A stretch of DNA of 10,339 nucleotides from Desulfobacteraceae bacterium (GCA_003599475.1 QZKK01000077.1:1-10339), one strand, 5' to 3'. Counted from the first letter of the stretch, positions 1 through 7,482 are shown. The notes: generated from the letters alone by a model not told the origin. A program made the numbers and translations.

Positions 1-1
1 C

Positions 2-1354
2 GACATCATCGCCCGCCTGGACCCGGAAAGCTATCAGGCTTTGGTGCGGGAATCGGAAGCCGAGCTGGCGCTGGCTGAGGCGAAACTGCTCACCCAAAGG
101 GCAATGGTGGAACGCAGCCAGGCGGATCTGGAAAATATCCGCGCCAAACTGATCTCCGCCCGCGCACAGACCGCTAGAGCGGAGGCAAACTTTCAAAATA
201 TCGAGCGCGAGCTCGAACGCAGCCGCACTCTGCTCAACAAAGGCATTGTCTCTAAATCGCTTTTTGACGCCGCTCAAACCGCAGTTGTTGAATCCAGGGC
301 GCAGACGGAGCAGGCAAAAGCCGAGGAAGAGGCTGCCTCCAAACAGGTCGTATCCGGGCGCGCAGGCTTGTCCATCGCTATGGCGCAGGTCAAAGAAGCG
401 GAGGCTCAGATCGATTTGAAAAAGGCCGCTCTCGATAAACGCCGGGCCGATTTGGACAATACGATCATCCGTTCCCCGGTCGACGGCGTCGTGGCCGATC
501 GAAGCGTGGACGTCGGACAAACGGTGGCAGCCAGCCTTCAGGCGCCGACCCTGTTTACCATCGCACAAGACCTGAGGCGGATGCAGGTCACCGCTTCGAT
601 CGATGAAGCGGATATCGGGCGCATCCGGGAAGGTCAACCGGCGCTCTTTACCGTGGATGCCTTCGGGGACAGGAGCTTTTCAGGTTCTGTCGCGCAAATC
701 CGAAAAGCCGGAAAAACCGTCCAGAATGTCGTCACCTATACGGTAGTCATTTCGGCGGATAACCCGGATCTTTTTCTCATGCCCGGAATGACGGCCAATG
801 TGGAGATCGAAATATTCAAAATACCCGGGGCTCTCGTCGTACCCGATGCCGCACTGAGGTTCGAACCGGCCGATGCAGGACCAGGCGATGGAAAAAGCGC
901 CTCGACATCGACAGGGGCGGAGGCTCGGTCCTCTCCGCAGGGACGAAGGGGGGATCCGGAGGCCGGACTCCGGAAGCTGACGCAGGCCCTCGATTTGACG
1001 AAAGAACAGCAGGGAGTGATCCGCACCGTCTTCCAGGAAGCCCGCCGGGAGCGGGCATCCGCACCCCGGCCGGATGAAGGCTCTGAAGAAATGGGAACCT
1101 TTCGAGACAAGATCCGAAAGCAGATACAACAGGATATCAGGAAAGTCCTGACCCCGGAACAACGAACGCTTTATGAGCGATTCTCCGGTAAAACAGAAAC
1201 CAAACGGCTCCAAAGAGGGACTCTCTGGAGCTTGGACGATAAAAGTCGCCCGGTTCCGATCCCCATAATCATCGGAGCCACCGACGGGAGCAGTACGGAA
1301 GTCGCCGGCGAGGGGATCGCTTCCGGAATGGAGGTCATCGTTGGAACCTGGTAA
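2..1354 (+). CDS. MacA/HlyD-type periplasmic adaptor, 5'-truncated, with LTxxQ insert
   Basis: Periplasmic membrane-fusion subunit expected to link the MacB-type permease downstream to an outer-membrane channel. The reading frame is open from base 2, and residues before the first possible start (IARLDPESY) already match the family, so the true start, signal sequence and first half of the lipoyl domain lie left of the window. Seen in order: a long Ala/Glu/Arg-rich helical hairpin (about 50-455), the second lipoyl half with RSPVDGVVADRSVDVGQTV (about 470-530), a beta-barrel region (about 575-830), and a membrane-proximal segment split by an insert. The insert (about 865-1212) begins with a Gly/Ser/Asp-rich linker and then a charged helical module with LTKEQ (995-1009) and LTPEQ (1148-1162), like Spy/CpxP proteins. 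The barrel-type fold resumes at GTLWSLDD and ends [12 protein letters not shown]. The stop overlaps the ATPase start. Family is secure; the exported substrate cannot be told. Confidence 0.93.
   Translation, partial: DIIARLDPESYQALVRESEAELALAEAKLLTQRAMVERSQADLENIRAKLISARAQTARAEANFQNIERELERSRTLLNKGIVSKSLFDAAQTAVVESRAQTEQAKAEEEAASKQVVSGRAGLSIAMAQVKEAEAQIDLKKAALDKRRADLDNTIIRSPVDGVVADRSVDVGQTVAASLQAPTLFTIAQDLRRMQVTASIDEADIGRIREGQPALFTVDAFGDRSFSGSVAQIRKAGKTVQNVVTYTVVISADNPDLFLMPGMTANVEIEIFKIPGALVVPDAALRFEPADAGPGDGKSASTSTGAEARSSPQGRRGDPEAGLRKLTQALDLTKEQQGVIRTVFQEARRERASAPRPDEGSEEMGTFRDKIRKQIQQDIRKVLTPEQRTLYERFSGKTETKRLQRGTLWSLDDKSRPVPIPIIIGATDGSSTEVAGEGIASGMEVIVGTW
1330..1334 (+). promoter_or_regulatory. 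Ribosome binding site deciding the TTG start of the ATPase
   Basis: GGAGG sits 6 nt before TTG at 1341, inside the last codons of the adaptor gene. It supports a TTG start overlapping the adaptor stop, which implies translational coupling. No ATG in this frame offers an equally good site before the conserved ABC domain. Confidence 0.7.
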
Positions 1355-2231
1355 AAGACCGGTTATTCCAGCCGATCAAACGGAGGCTCTTTGTGAGACA
1401 GTCGACCTGAAAAAGGACTACATGCTGGGATCTCAGGTGGTTCGGGCGCTTCGCAGTGTTTCCGTTAGCGTAAAGCGGGGGGAGTTTGTTGCAGTCATGG
1501 GTCCGTCCGGTTCGGGTAAATCGACGCTGATGAATTTACTCGGATGCCTGGATACCCCCACCGCAGGCCGGTACCTGCTCGAGGGGGTCGAGGTCTCGTC
1601 TCTTCAGCCTGCGCAGAAGGCTCGCGTTCGAAACCTGCGAATCGGTTTCGTTTTCCAATCCTTCAATCTTCTCCCCCGGACCAGCGCAATCGAAAACGCG
1701 GCTCTGCCGCTGAGCTACCGTGGGGTGCCCCGGAACAAACGCCTGGTCCGAGCGGGAGAGGTCCTGGAGATGGTCGGACTGGCCGATCGATTCGATCATA
1801 AGCCGCCCCAACTGTCGGGAGGCCAGCAGCAGCGGGTGGCCATCGCCAGGGCACTGGTAAACGAGCCGGCCCTGATTCTGGCCGACGAACCGACCGGCGC
1901 CTTGGATACTCGCAACAGCATCGAACTGATGGCCATGTTTCAGAAGCTGAACCGCGACGGGATGACTCTCATCGTGGTCACTCACGACCCGGAAGTTGCC
2001 GGATTCACGCGGCGCATTCTGCACTTTCGCGACGGATCGCTGGTGAGCGACCGTCTCGTCGAAAATACGGTCGATGCCCGGGCGCTCCTGGAAAAGCTCC
2101 CGAAAGAAGGCGAAGAGCATGGAGCATGGAGCATGGAGCGGAAGTCAGAAGTCGGAGGTCTGAAGTCAGGGGGGAAGCGGCCTACCTGGGGGGGCAACCC
2201 ATACCCCGCAACCATAACTCGTAACCCGTAA
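1341..2231 (+). CDS. ABC transporter ATP-binding protein, MacB/LolD type, with repeat-encoded C-terminal tail
   Basis: Cytoplasmic ATPase that would energise the adjacent MacB-type permease. In E. coli MacB the ATPase and membrane parts are one chain; here they are separate. The 296 residues show Walker [10 protein letters not shown] (54-62), Q-loop Gln106, signature LSGGQQQR (158-165), Walker [13 protein letters not shown] (178-189) and switch His215 in VVTHD, so the enzyme looks intact. The start is TTG with a GGAGG site 6 nt upstream, overlapping the adaptor stop. Relatives of this type usually end near residue 230-250. Here about 38 extra residues (from about 259) are translated from tandem 7-bp repeats, giving [19 protein letters not shown] and on to TITRNP, and the stop TAA (2229-2231) belongs to a GTAACCC unit. 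The tail is probably non-functional sequence gained when repeats replaced the original stop. Confidence 0.96.
   Translation: MEPGKRPVIPADQTEALCETVDLKKDYMLGSQVVRALRSVSVSVKRGEFVAVMGPSGSGKSTLMNLLGCLDTPTAGRYLLEGVEVSSLQPAQKARVRNLRIGFVFQSFNLLPRTSAIENAALPLSYRGVPRNKRLVRAGEVLEMVGLADRFDHKPPQLSGGQQQRVAIARALVNEPALILADEPTGALDTRNSIELMAMFQKLNRDGMTLIVVTHDPEVAGFTRRILHFRDGSLVSDRLVENTVDARALLEKLPKEGEEHGAWSMERKSEVGGLKSGGKRPTWGGNPYPATITRNP
2114..2169 (+). repeat. Two fused heptad arrays inside the 3' end of the ATPase gene
   Basis: Eight consecutive 7-bp units without a gap: AGAGCAT, GGAGCAT, GGAGCAT, GGAGCGG, then AAGTCAG, AAGTCGG, AGGTCTG, AAGTCAG. The unit changes at 2142 but the phase of seven is kept. Neither unit contains a stop codon in any frame of this strand, so the array is read through as the ATPase tail. 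A G-rich linker (2170-2193) separates it from the next array. Confidence 0.9.
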
Positions 2232-2253
2232 CCCGTAACCCGTAACCCGTAAA
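2194..2253 (+). repeat. GTAACCC heptad array spanning ATPase stop to permease start
   Basis: Degenerate units GCAACCC, ATACCCC, GCAACC(A) and ATAACTC lead into four perfect GTAACCC units (2221-2248) and a partial GTAAA, followed directly by the permease ATG at 2254. The array provides the ATPase stop codon. It leaves no purine-rich ribosome binding site before the permease. Confidence 0.9.
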
Positions 2254-3486
2254 ATGAAACTCCTGGACCCTTTTCTCGATGCCATCCGTTCGCTGAGGAG
2301 CAATATCCTGCGGAGCGCTTTGACGACCCTGGGGATCATCATCGGCGTGGGTGCAGTCATCGTGATGGTATCGGTTGGAAACGGCACCAAGGCCCAGGTC
2401 AACCGGCTGATCGAAAGCCTCGGGGCAAATATCATGATGATCCGTCCCGGCAGCAGCCGATTGGGAGGGGTCCGGGGCGGCGCGGGTACGATGCCGTCGC
2501 TGACCCAAGACGATGCTTCCGCGATCCAGAAAGAAATCCCCTATGTAGCGGCGGCGGCGCCTCTGGTCGACGGTTCGGTTCAAGTCGTCGCCGGCAACCT
2601 GAACTGGGCGACCTCTGCCCAGGGAATCACGCAGGAATATATTGTTGCCAGGGAATGGAAGGTTGAAAAGGGGCGGCTGTTCGACGCCTCCGAAGTAAAA
2701 AATGCAGCCAAAGTGGCTCTGTTGGGAAAAACGGTTGCAGAAAACCTATTCAACGACCAGGATCCTGTGGGTCAACCTCTCCGTATTCAAAAGGTGCCTT
2801 TTACGGTGATCGGCGTGCTGGCATCCAAAGGGCAGACGGGACAGGGGAGAGACCAGGACGATGTGGTGATGATCCCCCTTTCCACCGCGAAAAAACGGGT
2901 CCTGGGCGGCCGGAATCTGAATGGAAAGCTCGTCGACACCATCCTTGTAAAAGTCCGAAGCGCCGACGAAGTGCCTCAAGCCGAGGAAGCCCTCAAGGAG
3001 TTTCTCCGCAGGCGCCACCGCATCCGACCCGGTAAACCGGACGATTTCAGGATCCGCAACTTAGCCGAGATGTTGAATACCCGGGCCGATTCTTCGAGAG
3101 CGCTGAGTCTTCTGCTGATGTCGGTTGCCTCCATCTCCCTGATCGTAGGAGGCATCGGAATCATGAACATGATGCTGGTTTCGGTAACCGAACGCACGCG
3201 GGAAATCGGCCTCCGTATGGCCGTGGGTGCAACCGGCCGGGATATCCTGGCCCAGTTTCTCATCGAATCGATCGTGCTGTCCCTCACCGGAGGGCTTATC
3301 GGAGCGATCCTTGGAATCGGTGGCTCCGTCGGCATGGCCAGCCTGAGCCAGTGGCCGGCGATCATCGATTCGAAGTCGGTGCTGCTTGCCTTCGGATTTT
3401 CAGCGGCAGTCGGAATTTTTTTCGGCTACTATCCGGCCCGCAAGGCGTCCCGCCTGGATCCGATCGATGCACTGAGGCATGAGTGA
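2254..3486 (+). CDS. ABC transporter permease, MacB/FtsX type
   Basis: Inner-membrane subunit of the exporter; with the ATPase and adaptor it should form a tripartite MacAB-like pump or lipoprotein/peptide mechanotransmission machine. The 410 residues have the MacB plan: a short N-terminal amphipathic segment, TM1 (about 21-42, LTTLGIIIGVGAVIVMVSVGNG), a large periplasmic domain (about 45-280), then an FtsX domain with TM2 (about 284-308), the ERTREIGLRMAVGAT coupling motif (313-327), TM3 (about 332-357), TM4 (about 375-393) and the family ending LDPIDALRHE. ATG at 2254 gives the usual family N-terminus. The 40 bases before it are GTAACCC repeats with no Shine-Dalgarno sequence, so translation may depend on the ATPase stop 22 bp upstream. 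Function class is firm, substrate unknown. Confidence 0.95.
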   Translation: MKLLDPFLDAIRSLRSNILRSALTTLGIIIGVGAVIVMVSVGNGTKAQVNRLIESLGANIMMIRPGSSRLGGVRGGAGTMPSLTQDDASAIQKEIPYVAAAAPLVDGSVQVVAGNLNWATSAQGITQEYIVAREWKVEKGRLFDASEVKNAAKVALLGKTVAENLFNDQDPVGQPLRIQKVPFTVIGVLASKGQTGQGRDQDDVVMIPLSTAKKRVLGGRNLNGKLVDTILVKVRSADEVPQAEEALKEFLRRRHRIRPGKPDDFRIRNLAEMLNTRADSSRALSLLLMSVASISLIVGGIGIMNMMLVSVTERTREIGLRMAVGATGRDILAQFLIESIVLSLTGGLIGAILGIGGSVGMASLSQWPAIIDSKSVLLAFGFSAAVGIFFGYYPARKASRLDPIDALRHE

Positions 3487-3489
3487 AAG

Positions 3490-3518
3490 TGTTCAGTGTT
3501 CAGGGGTTCAGGGTTCAG
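3490..3518 (+). repeat. TGTTCAG heptad array after the permease gene
   Basis: TGTTCAG, TGTTCAG, GGGTTCAG (8 bp, one added G) and GGTTCAG lie just 3 bp after the permease stop. The unit is the same as at 4242-4269 and the reverse complement of those at 7614-7644 and 8240-8260. Confidence 0.85.
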
Positions 3519-3525
3519 GTTGTCT

Positions 3526-3573
3526 CGTTCCACGCTCCTGTGTGGGAACGCCTTCCGGGATGCTCCAGCGTCC
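3526..3573. repeat. Paired imperfect hairpins between convergent genes
   Basis: Hairpin 1: CGTTCCACGC (3526-3535) pairs with GTGTGGGAACG (3540-3550) around TCCT, with one bulged G at 3544. Hairpin 2: GGATGCT (3558-3564) pairs with AGCGTCC (3567-3573) with one G-T pair. From memory, close variants of this double palindrome (CGTTCCCACGC...GCGTGGGAACG followed by GGGACGCT...AGCGTCCC) recur in many bacterial genomes, so it is probably a dispersed REP/MITE-like element. Lying between convergent genes it might also slow transcription from both sides, but no T-run follows. Confidence 0.65.
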
Positions 3574-3580
3574 TTACCGC

Positions 3581-4147
3581 TCAACCCATCCACAATCGGG
3601 CAAGATCGATCTCTATTTCCTGAAAAGGCTCGGCATGTACCTTGTCATCTTCAGCATGAGCGGATATCCTCACCCATTTGGCCGCCTCCAACCGGAAAAC
3701 TTCCAGAGTCTTGCTGTTCGGATCGATCAGCCAGACATGGGAAACTTCGAATTTCGCATATTTGGACATCTTTTTGACCCTGTCCAATCTGGCTGTGGCG
3801 AGGGAAAGGATTTCGCAGACCCAATCCGGGGATACCGGAATCCAGTTTGTATCCAGTTTTGCCGGAAACCTTTCCACCTTCCATCCCGACAGATCCGGTA
3901 CGATCGGATTGCAGTCCTCGCCAAGCTTGATCTCTACCTCGTCCAGAATGATCCATCCTCCGGGCCCTCTCCGACCGAATTGGTAGGGGGGACCGATTTC
4001 CATGCCCAGGATGGAGGATACCAGACTGTGCTTTGGCGAAGGCCTTGGGGAGACGATGAGCTCTCCGTCTATGATCTCCCCGATCATGTCATCCGGGATG
4101 GCGTAAAGATCCTCATAGGTAGCTTTCTTTTCAGCCGCTTCCGGCAT
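3581..4147 (-). CDS. Uma2 family (DUF820) PD-(D/E)XK nuclease-fold protein
   Basis: Uma2-family protein of 188 residues, about the normal size. The family has the restriction-endonuclease fold; its members are abundant in cyanobacteria and some other bacteria and their biological role is not settled. Seen: ATYEDLYAIPDD near the N-terminus, EIIDGEL (24-30), SPRPSPKH (33-40), the acidic VPDLSGW (Asp85), CEILS (Glu112) and a following Lys-rich helix RVKKMSKYAKF with V.HVWLIDP (about 137-143). Asp85, Glu112 and a helix lysine (125, 126 or 129) would form the usual migrated PD-(D/E)XK site, so it looks intact. ATG at 4145-4147 has GGAGG (4154-4158) 6 nt upstream. It sits alone, flanked by heptad arrays on both sides and convergent with the permease gene, which fits an independently acquired cassette. 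Confidence 0.93.
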   Translation of the reverse strand: MPEAAEKKATYEDLYAIPDDMIGEIIDGELIVSPRPSPKHSLVSSILGMEIGPPYQFGRRGPGGWIILDEVEIKLGEDCNPIVPDLSGWKVERFPAKLDTNWIPVSPDWVCEILSLATARLDRVKKMSKYAKFEVSHVWLIDPNSKTLEVFRLEAAKWVRISAHAEDDKVHAEPFQEIEIDLARLWMG

Positions 4148-4206
4148 TTCCGGCCTCCGTTTCAGTAATTTCGATCAAAATTGAATCATTTGTTTGTCCG
4201 GTTCAC

Positions 4207-4234
4207 TTTATATCAATCATGGCTCCAGCTTCAA
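4207..4234 (-). promoter_or_regulatory. Candidate sigma70-type promoter for the Uma2 gene
   Basis: On the minus strand TTGAAG (-35; 4229-4234) is followed after 16 nt by TATAAA (-10; 4207-4212). Matches to consensus are 4/6 and 5/6. The leader to the ATG at 4147 would be about 50 nt. The promoter lies in a locally A+T-rich stretch. Confidence 0.45.
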
Positions 4235-4241
4235 GATAGAG

Positions 4242-4269
4242 TGTTCAGCGTTCAGTGTTCAGTGTTCAG
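4242..4269 (-). repeat. TGTTCAG heptad array upstream of Uma2
   Basis: Four contiguous units on the plus strand: TGTTCAG, CGTTCAG, TGTTCAG, TGTTCAG; in the sense of the Uma2 gene they read CTGAACA. The last unit also forms one arm of a 7-bp inverted repeat, TTCAGGC (4265-4271) with GCCTGAA (4281-4287), loop of 9. Confidence 0.88.
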
Positions 4270-4293
4270 GCGTGCTCCCAGCCTGAAAAACCC

Positions 4294-4314
4294 GTAACCC
4301 GTAACCCGCAACCC
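4294..4314 (-). repeat. GTAACCC heptads abutting the M16 stop codon
   Basis: GTAACCC, GTAACCC and GCAACCC on the plus strand. The last base is shared with the TAG stop (4314-4316) of the M16 gene read from the other strand, so the array starts exactly where the coding region ends. Same unit as 2221-2248. Confidence 0.85.
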
Positions 4315-7300
4315 TATCGCAGCGCGATCTCCTGAAACGGAATCCCGAGCCGACCCGAAAGCGCCTCGAGATCTTCCTTCAAAGAGATCACCTTACCGTC
4401 CCGGCTGACCTGGATGGTCCGGTCCGCCACCACGAAAACAACGGCTTTTTGCGGGAGGAGATACTGTCCGGCCAATCGCTCCATTTCTGTTTTCGAAGCG
4501 GACATGTAAGCCTCCTGGATTTTTTCGAGGGTATCGAGAGGCTCTTTGCGCAGGTAGTACTGTCCGTAAGTATTGGCAAGTGCAGCAGGCGTATCCACGT
4601 TGAAAACGAAGCTGTTCAGGGTATCGAGCTGCTTGAGTTTAAACTCTTCCTCCGGAACGGCTCCATGCAGCCTTTGCATCAGGGTGAGCGCTTCTTCGAT
4701 GGCATCCGCAGTATTATCTCCTTTGGAGCCGATATAGCCGACCAGATATCCGGTCTTCCATTTGTATGTCTGTCCGAAATAGGCTGCATAGACAAGGCCC
4801 AGATCGTCCCGGAGGCGCTGATAGAGGATGGAGTCGCTCCCTCCGTAGATGCTCGTCAGGAGACTGATTTTCCAGAAATCCGGATGGCTGCGCGGAACGC
4901 TCCTAAGCCCCAGAGTCACCTGTGACTGAACCTGTCCCGGTTTATGAATCAGGGCCAAAACGGGCTTGCTTTCCGGCGGTTCTTTCAGGTTCCGCTCCGG
5001 CACGGCTGCATCCGGAAAATTCTGTAAAAAAGCCTCCAAATCGATGACCGCCTTCTCCTTTCCGATATCCCCCGAAAGCGCAAAGACCATGTTGGAAGGA
5101 ACAAAATACGTCCGGAGATAGGTCTTGAGGTCTTCCCCGGTGATTCCCGTTATGGTTTTCAACCCGAGCAGGGGATCCCGCCCATAGGGGTGGCCTTTAA
5201 AAAGCCAGATCTGAGCTTCCCGGGTGGAAACGGCCGCCGCATCTTCTCCCTGCCGCTGGAGTCCCGTGACCGCCTGGTTTTTGACGATGCTCAAAACCTG
5301 AGGATCGAGGCGGGGCTTGGTCAGGATCTCTTTGAGAAGATGCAATCCGGTCTCCCATTCGCTCTTTAAAACCGACAGATGAATGGAGGAGGCCTCCTCT
5401 CCAACGGAAACCGAGATGCGAATCGCTTTTTCATCCAATATCGCGGCGAGTTCCTGTGGGGAATACGACTCGGTGCCTCCCCGGAGGAGCATCGCATCCA
5501 GCATTGCGGTCAGTCCGGTGCGGTTTTCATCCACATCGACCGAGCCCGCTTTCAACAGAATCGTCAGGTCGATCAACGGAAGTTCCCGATCCGGCAGATA
5601 GAAAAACGGTACACTTCCGATTTTTTCCGTTTCAGCCGGAGGATACTCGATCTTTTTCGGCTTCCGCTCGAACGACAGCGGATGCTTCCATCCGGCCGGC
5701 GTCGGATAAATCGAATGGTTTCCCATCTCCTGCGGCTTCTCGATCCTTTGGGCAGCCGAAGCTCCGATCGCCCGGACCTCCGAATATTGTTCCGGCGGCT
5801 GATCCGGATCTCCGCCGGGAATGACATAGGCGCTTGTCTGATTATCCGGCCGGATGTATTTCCAGGCCACCCGCTGGATGTCTTCTGCGGTGACCTTTTC
5901 GAGCTTTTCCAGGTATGATGTTAGATATTGCCAGCCGGTTTCGACTTCGAGCGCTGCAAGCGTACCCGCCAGAGACTCGTTGCTGCGCATCCGCTCCAGG
6001 AATTCGCGCCGGTTCAGTTTTTTGATCCGTTCGAGATCGCGTGCCGTAACTTTTTCGGTTTTCAATTTCTCGATTTCACCCAGAAGGATTTTTTCGAAAG
6101 CTTCGCTGGCCTCCAGATAGATTTGCCGCCTCTTTTCTTCGGAGAGATTCTGATTGCTGAGCGCATCGGGTTCGTTCGGAGAGCCTCCGAGAACGACCAT
6201 GCCCCCGTAACGGTTGTCCGGATTGGAAGCCCACGCCTGGACGGCAAGCCCGCGGTTTACGATATTCTGATCGAAACGGCCCCCGATGCCGTGACTTAGA
6301 ATCATGGACATGGCGTCGAGTGCATAAAAATCGTCTGTGCCCATCCGTGCGCCGTGAAATCCGATGCGTACCAGGGGGGTTCGTGCCCCTTTAAGGTACC
6401 GGATGCTCTTCCTGGGCCCCTGCTGCAATGGTTCTGCCGTCACCTCTTCGGTTGCCCGAATCCCAGCGGGGTAGCGCTCGAAGTAGATCCCGGCCAATCG
6501 CTTGACCTCTTCGACGGTGATGTCGCCGACCAGCACAGCCACCGCATTGGTCGGTTTGTAGTACTTCTTGTGAAATTCGATGGCACTCAGGGTGTTGAAG
6601 CGCTCCATGTCCGATTTCCACCCGATGGTTGGGTTCCGGTATGGGTGTGCGGTGTAGGCTGTCGCATGGAGATCCAGCCACGCGGCTCCTTCAGGGTCAT
6701 TTACATAGCGGAAGGCCCATTCCCTCTGGACGACGGATTTTTCGACATAGAACTCCCTCCAGGAGGGTTCGAAGAGCTGTTCGCTTGCAATGGAAAACCA
6801 CTGTTCGATCATATCGGAAGGGATTGAAAGCGTATACTGAGTCTGATCTCTTGAGGTGAAGGCATTCACTCCCACTGCACCGTTTTTTCCAAGCTGGGCG
6901 GAGAAAACCTTTGGCACGAAGATTTTCTGGACTTCCAGGCGCAGGGCTTCCATTTCGGCCCTTTTCGCCTTGATCAGCTCCCGGTCCGGCTGCCGTTTCC
7001 GCTGCTCGCTCAGGATGACCTGGTAGGCCGCTTCGATCCGGTTCTGAAGCTCGGCATCCTTCTTATAATCGAGTGTTCCGAAATTTTTGGTTCCCTTGAA
7101 CATCATGTGCTCGAGCAGGTGGGCGATTCCGGTCCTTTCCGATTCTTCCAGAGCCGAACCGGCCCGAATGGCAAGCCTTGCAGCAACCTGGGGGGTGGTA
7201 TGGCGCTCGACGACCAGAAACTGCATTCCGTTTTCGAGATGAAACTCCTTGACATCGAGGTTCAAAGAAATGCCGGCATCCTGAGCAAGGGAAGCGCCGG

Positions 7301-7352
7301 TAGCGAGACTGAACAAGACGGTAAAGAGAACAAGAATCCTTTTCATCGGCAT
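4314..7352 (-). CDS. Secreted M16 (pitrilysin/insulinase) family zinc metallopeptidase, two M16 halves
   Basis: Predicted periplasmic or secreted zinc peptidase of 1012 residues cleaving peptides inside a clamshell chamber. A signal peptide is clear: MKR, a hydrophobic core LVLFTVLFSLATG, and likely cleavage after ASLA (residue 23). The N-terminal half carries HLLEH (His78, Glu81, His82) and the third zinc ligand Glu211 in the pattern E-KSVVQR-E. About 60 charged helical residues (95-155) are inserted between them, so the His82-Glu211 gap is 128 rather than the usual 75 or so. The second half (from about 575) repeats the fold but its site reads A616-x2-D619-A620, the expected inactive partner. 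A start further out (7433) is possible, but ATG at 7352 has AAGGAG 8 nt upstream and opens the signal peptide. Appears monocistronic, divergent from cheW; substrate unknown. Confidence 0.95.
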   Translation of the reverse strand: MPMKRILVLFTVLFSLATGASLAQDAGISLNLDVKEFHLENGMQFLVVERHTTPQVAARLAIRAGSALEESERTGIAHLLEHMMFKGTKNFGTLDYKKDAELQNRIEAAYQVILSEQRKRQPDRELIKAKRAEMEALRLEVQKIFVPKVFSAQLGKNGAVGVNAFTSRDQTQYTLSIPSDMIEQWFSIASEQLFEPSWREFYVEKSVVQREWAFRYVNDPEGAAWLDLHATAYTAHPYRNPTIGWKSDMERFNTLSAIEFHKKYYKPTNAVAVLVGDITVEEVKRLAGIYFERYPAGIRATEEVTAEPLQQGPRKSIRYLKGARTPLVRIGFHGARMGTDDFYALDAMSMILSHGIGGRFDQNIVNRGLAVQAWASNPDNRYGGMVVLGGSPNEPDALSNQNLSEEKRRQIYLEASEAFEKILLGEIEKLKTEKVTARDLERIKKLNRREFLERMRSNESLAGTLAALEVETGWQYLTSYLEKLEKVTAEDIQRVAWKYIRPDNQTSAYVIPGGDPDQPPEQYSEVRAIGASAAQRIEKPQEMGNHSIYPTPAGWKHPLSFERKPKKIEYPPAETEKIGSVPFFYLPDRELPLIDLTILLKAGSVDVDENRTGLTAMLDAMLLRGGTESYSPQELAAILDEKAIRISVSVGEEASSIHLSVLKSEWETGLHLLKEILTKPRLDPQVLSIVKNQAVTGLQRQGEDAAAVSTREAQIWLFKGHPYGRDPLLGLKTITGITGEDLKTYLRTYFVPSNMVFALSGDIGKEKAVIDLEAFLQNFPDAAVPERNLKEPPESKPVLALIHKPGQVQSQVTLGLRSVPRSHPDFWKISLLTSIYGGSDSILYQRLRDDLGLVYAAYFGQTYKWKTGYLVGYIGSKGDNTADAIEEALTLMQRLHGAVPEEEFKLKQLDTLNSFVFNVDTPAALANTYGQYYLRKEPLDTLEKIQEAYMSASKTEMERLAGQYLLPQKAVVFVVADRTIQVSRDGKVISLKEDLEALSGRLGIPFQEIALR

Positions 7353-7360
7353 CGAAATCG

Positions 7361-7366
7361 CTCCTT
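7361..7366 (-). promoter_or_regulatory. Ribosome binding site deciding the M16 start
   Basis: AAGGAG on the minus strand lies 8 nt before ATG at 7352 (MPMKR). ATG at 7346 (MKR) is 14 nt away and the longer start at 7433 would put 27 polar residues before the signal peptide. Confidence 0.7.
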
Positions 7367-7482
7367 TTCCGAAAAGCGTACCGCGATATATCGGGGGTAT
7401 GATCGGACATGCGGCATGTGACTTCTTAAACAAGTTTGAATAAATGTAAGTTCATATCGGGACAATTGCAAGGACGCCAAAC

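Noticed and set aside
680..1213. 177-codon minus-strand frame within the adaptor gene
   Set aside because: No family resemblance; the plus strand is coherently a MacA-type adaptor including the LTxxQ insert.
2114..2253. CRISPR or minisatellite array
   Set aside because: Units are 7 bp, directly adjacent and without unique spacers; no cas genes are near.
2221..2253. Telomere-like repeat, since the reverse complement GGGTTAC resembles telomeric heptamers
   Set aside because: Only four copies, internal to an operon and next to unrelated heptads; no sign of a replicon end.
3479..4168. 229-codon plus-strand frame covering the Uma2 region
   Set aside because: Antisense to a well-conserved Uma2 gene; the translation shows no recognisable domain and starts inside the permease end and repeats.
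4265..4287. Rho-independent terminator of the M16 gene
   Set aside because: The 7-bp inverted repeat has its T-run on the wrong side for minus-strand transcription.
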